Positions 31,391 through 34,273 of a stretch of DNA of 34,273 nt are shown here, piece after piece. Under the pieces are notes generated by a model. The model was not told where the DNA came from. It was given only the letters and a program-made list of their open reading frames with translations, and did not search any database. This DNA comes from CAZVXI01 sp964631295 (GTDB taxonomy: Bacteria > Planctomycetota > Phycisphaerae > Phycisphaerales > SM1A02): contig CAZVXI010000015.1 of assembly GCA_964631295.1 (NCBI GenBank), forward strand, positions 1 to 34,273. Reading direction: 5' to 3'. Both the position numbers and the translations under genes were made by a program. Positions within the stretch are counted from its first letter, which is position 1. Each line of letters starts with the position of its first letter.

Positions 31391-32332
31391 ATGACAAGTA
31401 CGCACATTGACGCGCCCGCGGCCAATCCGCGACAGGCTTCGGAGAAAGATCCGTCATCGTCGTTGCGCATCTGGCAGGACGGCCACCTCGTCGACAAAGC
31501 CGATGCAGTGGTGTCCGTGTACGACCACGGCCTGCTGTACGGTGACGGCTGCTTCGAAGGCATTCGATCATACAACGGGCGCGTGTTCAAACTTGAGTCG
31601 CATCTCGAACGGATGTACGCATCAGCGGAGAAGATTCGCCTGAAGCCTGCGTACACGCGCGAGGAGATCGCGGATGCGATTCGAACGACGCTGACCGCGA
31701 ACGATCTGCGTGATGCGTACATTCGGCTGGTTTTTACCCGCGGAGCGGGAACCCTCGGACTGCACCCGTTCCGCTGCCCGAAGCCAGGCACGTTCATTAT
31801 CGCGGATTCGATCTCGCTCTATCCGGAGGAGTTGTATGAACAGGGCATGGCCGTTGTTGTTGCCAAGCGGCCGCGCATCCCCATTGCATGTCTGGATCCG
31901 GCAATCAAGTCGCTCAACTACCTGAACAACATCCTCGCCAAGATTGAGGCGATTGATGCAGGCGTGCTCGAAGCCATCATGTTGAACACCGAGGGGTACG
32001 TGAGTGAATGCACAGGCGACAACATCTTCGTGATCAACGATGGTGCCATCTTCACACCGCCGACATCATCGGGCATACTGCATGGCATCACGCGGCAGTT
32101 CGTCATGCGAGAACTCGCACCCGCGCAGAACCTGACCGTCGAGGAAAAATCGATGCGGCTGGACGACGTGCTGGCAGCCGATGAAGTCTTCCTGACCGGC
32201 ACAGCGGCGGAGATCATCGGCGTGAGCAAGATTGATGAGCACACGATCGGAACCGGGAAGATGGGGCCCATCACTCGCCAGTTGCGTGATGCATTCAAGG
32301 ACGTTGTCGCGCATGATGCGCCGGAAGATTGA
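31391..32332 (+). CDS. ilvE: Branched-chain amino acid aminotransferase
   Basis: 313 aa, fold-type IV PLP aminotransferase. The PLP-binding lysine is K173 in AIKSLNYLNN. The conserved E206 lies in YVSECTGDNIFV, and the late GTAAEI motif and the VYDHGLLYGDGCFEGIRSY substrate loop are present. It makes or degrades leucine, isoleucine and valine by transamination with 2-oxoglutarate/glutamate. D-amino acid transaminase and 4-amino-4-deoxychorismate lyase share the fold; the YGDGCFEGIR and LNYLNN motifs favour IlvE. A 25-residue polar N-terminal extension precedes the usual start. It is followed by a strong terminator, so it ends its unit. Confidence 0.9.
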   Translation: MTSTHIDAPAANPRQASEKDPSSSLRIWQDGHLVDKADAVVSVYDHGLLYGDGCFEGIRSYNGRVFKLESHLERMYASAEKIRLKPAYTREEIADAIRTTLTANDLRDAYIRLVFTRGAGTLGLHPFRCPKPGTFIIADSISLYPEELYEQGMAVVVAKRPRIPIACLDPAIKSLNYLNNILAKIEAIDAGVLEAIMLNTEGYVSECTGDNIFVINDGAIFTPPTSSGILHGITRQFVMRELAPAQNLTVEEKSMRLDDVLAADEVFLTGTAAEIIGVSKIDEHTIGTGKMGPITRQLRDAFKDVVAHDAPED

Positions 32333-32360
32333 GTGTTCCGAACGGTCAGCGCATAAGAAA

Positions 32361-32390
32361 AGCGCCGCACAAGGCGGCGCTGTGTTTGTT
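32361..32390. terminator. Bidirectional intrinsic terminator between ilvE and the HU gene
   Basis: AGCGCCGC (32361-32368), loop ACAAG, GCGGCGCT (32374-32381) is a perfect 8-bp stem. It is followed on the plus strand by GTGTTTGTT and on the minus strand by TTTTCTTATG, so it can stop both convergent genes. It sits 28 nt after ilvE and 22 nt before the HU stop. Confidence 0.85.
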
Positions 32391-32412
32391 CATCGAGTGT
32401 GCATCGCAGGAA

Positions 32413-32682
32413 TCAGAGGTCCTCTTTGAGTGCCTGCGAGACCTTGAATCCAATCGTTTTCGATGCCTTGATCTGCATCGGCTCGCCCGTCATCGGGTTG
32501 CGACCTGTCCGAGCGGCTCGCTCCTTTTTCGTGAAGGTGCCAAAGCCGACAATCGTGACCGACTCATCCGTCCTGACTCCGTTGGTGATGTTGCCAATGA
32601 CAGCATCGACGGCACGCTGCGCCGCTGCCTTCGATTCACCCAGTTCGGAAGCGACAGCGTCAACCAGTTCGCCCTTATTCAT
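32413..32682 (-). CDS. HU/IHF-family DNA-binding protein
   Basis: 89 aa from ATG 32682, with AGGAG 6 nt upstream; the frame is open upstream but not coding-like. It has the MNKGELVDAVASELGESKAAAQRAVDA helix pair, the GFGTFTKKERAARTGRNPMTGEP beta-arm with its tip Pro, and the IKASKTIGFKVSQALKE end. A histone-like protein that bends and compacts DNA as a homodimer. It is more HU-like than IHF-like. Gene stands alone, convergent to ilvE and divergent from the dehydrogenase gene. Confidence 0.95.
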   Translation of the reverse strand: MNKGELVDAVASELGESKAAAQRAVDAVIGNITNGVRTDESVTIVGFGTFTKKERAARTGRNPMTGEPMQIKASKTIGFKVSQALKEDL

Positions 32683-32721
32683 GCGGTGCTCCTCATGTTT
32701 CTCGTACCTTTGATTCGAAAA

Positions 32722-32741
32722 GCACGACCAGCCGGCCGTGC
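32722..32741. promoter_or_regulatory. Palindrome upstream of the HU gene
   Basis: GCACG (32722-32726) and CGTGC (32737-32741) flank a central GCCGGC, and lie 40-59 bp upstream of the HU start. It may be an operator or a leader hairpin. Confidence 0.3.
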
Positions 32742-32885
32742 GGGAAAAGCGACTAGGATGGAGCGACTGTAGCGACACACGCGCCGGTGTCAACGGCGGA
32801 CCAATCCCGCTGATCGCTTGACAGAACGGGGGTTTCAGCCGTATGCCCTCATGCCGCCTCACATTTCGGCGCCTGAACAACTCCA

Positions 32886-33860
32886 ATGTCCACTTCCACG
32901 ATTTCTCCACTGATCATCCAGACAGAACACCTCGACGACGAGCCTGCTCGATGGCTCAGCGAGCGGGCAGAACTCACGCGGTGCGCGGCCGAGGATGCAC
33001 GATTTGCGGCTTTCTTGCGCGACGCAGCCGGATTGATTGTCCGAACCTACACCCGAGTAGACGCAGAGATGCTCGAACAGGCACCGAAGTTGCGCGTCGT
33101 CGGACGGGCAGGCGTTGGCCTCGATAACATCGACGTTCCTGCCTGTTGTGAGCGCGGCGTGCGCGTCGTCTACACGCCGGATGCAAACACGCAGGCAGTT
33201 GTCGAGTATGTGCTCCAACTGATGCTCGCGCATGTGCGGGGACTTCCCGAACCGATCAGCGAGGCAGTTGGGGATGATCTGTGGAAGGCGATGCGTCACG
33301 ATTGCGCGAGCGATCGACAGATTTCTGATATGACCATCGGCATTCTGGGCCTGGGGCGCATTGGAGCACGACTGGTCGGCATACTCCACGCGCTTGGCGC
33401 TCGCGCGCTTTACAATGATCTGCTCGATGTTCCTGAATCGCGCCGATCAGGTGCGCAACCGGTGAGCATTGAGTCGCTGTTTGCGGAGTCCGACATCGTG
33501 TCGGTTCACATCGATGGTCGGGCCTCCAATCGGCACTTTGTTGGCGAAGAACTGCTGAATCTGATGCGCGACGATGCAGTACTGGTCAATACGAGTCGCG
33601 GCATGGTCATCGATGCCGTCAGTCTTGCAAACGCTCTGCGCGCGGAGCCGAGACGTGCGGCGATCCTTGATGTTCACGACCCGGAACCGATCGATGCATC
33701 GAACCCACTGCTCTCGCTGCCCAACGCGATGCTGTATCCCCACATCGCCGCCCGCACACAGACAGCGATGCGGAACATGAGTTGGGTTGTGCGCGATGTC
33801 TGGGAGGTGATCAACGGCCGTGAGCCGAGACACCCAGCACCGCAGATGCGGCAATACTGA
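32886..33860 (+). CDS. D-isomer-specific 2-hydroxyacid dehydrogenase (SerA-like)
   Basis: 324 aa. Two-domain NAD-dependent dehydrogenase. The nucleotide-binding motif is GLGRIG (G155, G157, G160), and the catalytic residues R238 (NTSRGMVID), E267 (DVHDPEPID) and H286 (YPHIAART) are in place. The VVGRAGVGLDNID segment is typical of phosphoglycerate dehydrogenases. Candidates are D-3-phosphoglycerate dehydrogenase (serine synthesis), glyoxylate or hydroxypyruvate reductase. There is no C-terminal ACT domain, so it is the short form. Stands alone; divergent from the HU gene with a 203-bp gap. Confidence 0.87.
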   Translation: MSTSTISPLIIQTEHLDDEPARWLSERAELTRCAAEDARFAAFLRDAAGLIVRTYTRVDAEMLEQAPKLRVVGRAGVGLDNIDVPACCERGVRVVYTPDANTQAVVEYVLQLMLAHVRGLPEPISEAVGDDLWKAMRHDCASDRQISDMTIGILGLGRIGARLVGILHALGARALYNDLLDVPESRRSGAQPVSIESLFAESDIVSVHIDGRASNRHFVGEELLNLMRDDAVLVNTSRGMVIDAVSLANALRAEPRRAAILDVHDPEPIDASNPLLSLPNAMLYPHIAARTQTAMRNMSWVVRDVWEVINGREPRHPAPQMRQY

Positions 33861-34013
33861 TTGTGACTGCCAATACACGATTCAAGCCGCGCAGCCGCTG
33901 CTTGCCATGCCCCAGCCAGAGGTACTTTCCGAGCCCGCGTGACACACATCAGGCACGCATCAACTGTGCGCTTCGGTACACCGCCCGACACGCGCTGACG
34001 CTCCAGAGTTCTT

Positions 34014-34273
34014 CTACGAGTTCATGATCAACACGCACAGGATGGCCACACTCGCCAGCGGCAACAACCAGCACGCCATTGCGAGTCCCTGGCGTGCATC
34101 TGCGCTCTTTGTTCGAATCGCTACGCTGTTGTGTACCCACGATGCAAGCAGACTTCCGGACACGATTGCGATGACCAACAGGTAAACGAACAGGCCTGCT
34201 GGTGGGCCGTTGCCCATGATCGCTGTCATGATAACAAACAACACCAGCAGCAATCCATTGAAGCCGAACGCAC
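34014..34273 (-). CDS. Small membrane protein, 5' end outside the window
   Basis: 86 codons including stop are visible; the frame stays open to the window edge, so the start lies beyond 34273. Three hydrophobic segments (LLLVLFVIMTAIMG, LFVYLLVIAIVSGSLLASWV, GLAMACWLLPLASVAILCVLI) with a short polar loop between the last two. No family recognised. The 153 bp between it and the dehydrogenase gene shows no convincing feature. Confidence 0.55.
   Translation of the reverse strand, partial: AFGFNGLLLVLFVIMTAIMGNGPPAGLFVYLLVIAIVSGSLLASWVHNSVAIRTKSADARQGLAMACWLLPLASVAILCVLIMNS

Noticed and set aside
33861..34013. Possible small RNA or gene between the dehydrogenase and the edge gene
   Set aside because: No hairpin with T-tract, no ORF with a start signal and no tRNA-like fold was seen.

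Overview
The window looks like a chromosomal segment of a GC-rich Planctomycetota bacterium, most likely class Phycisphaerae. The indicators are secreted proteins ending in a PEP-CTERM-like tail or in paired dockerin-like repeats, an H-X9-DG-type prepilin-like protein, and a run of small membrane proteins carrying CxxC zinc ribbons of the 'LWNL...CPECG' type. This placement is inference from protein style; no rRNA, tRNA, CRISPR array or phage module was seen. A 10-N assembly gap lies at 871-880.

Layout. 1-792: a Y1/HUH (RAYT-like) transposase relative preceded by nested inverted repeats. 838-3751 (minus): a surface/metal locus, made of a His-rich exported protein, a prepilin-like protein, and two paralogous secreted proteins that share an ectodomain but carry different C-terminal modules. 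3868-7163 (minus) and 7294-11966 (plus): two divergent respiratory operons. The minus one encodes a tetraheme cytochrome c, a Tat-exported multi-[4Fe-4S] protein, a cupin and an NrfD-type membrane subunit. The plus one encodes NapD, NapA, an unusual tetraheme NapB, a NapG-like ferredoxin and an unknown small protein. No NapC or NapH is present, so the NrfCD-like set probably supplies electrons from quinol to NapAB.

12019-15477 (minus): an autotransporter with four exact-length 98-residue passenger repeats. 15615-18262 (minus): a ketosynthase with an intact Cys-His-Lys-His set, and a partner ketosynthase-like protein that has lost all of these residues (chain-length-factor-like). 18321-21353 (plus, divergent): a methyltransferase, an FAD oxidoreductase and a type III polyketide synthase in overlapping frames. 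The divergent pair looks like one lipid or polyketide pathway in which the ketosynthase pair could build a chain for the type III enzyme.

21393-24885 (minus): pstSCAB phosphate importer without phoU. 25024-28078 (plus): a PD40 beta-propeller protein, a lipoprotein and an FtsQ/POTRA-like bitopic protein. 28180-31381: three coupled zinc-ribbon membrane proteins. 31391-33860: ilvE, a bidirectional terminator, an HU-family protein (minus) and a SerA-like 2-hydroxyacid dehydrogenase. 34014-34273: the 3' part of a small membrane protein that runs off the window.
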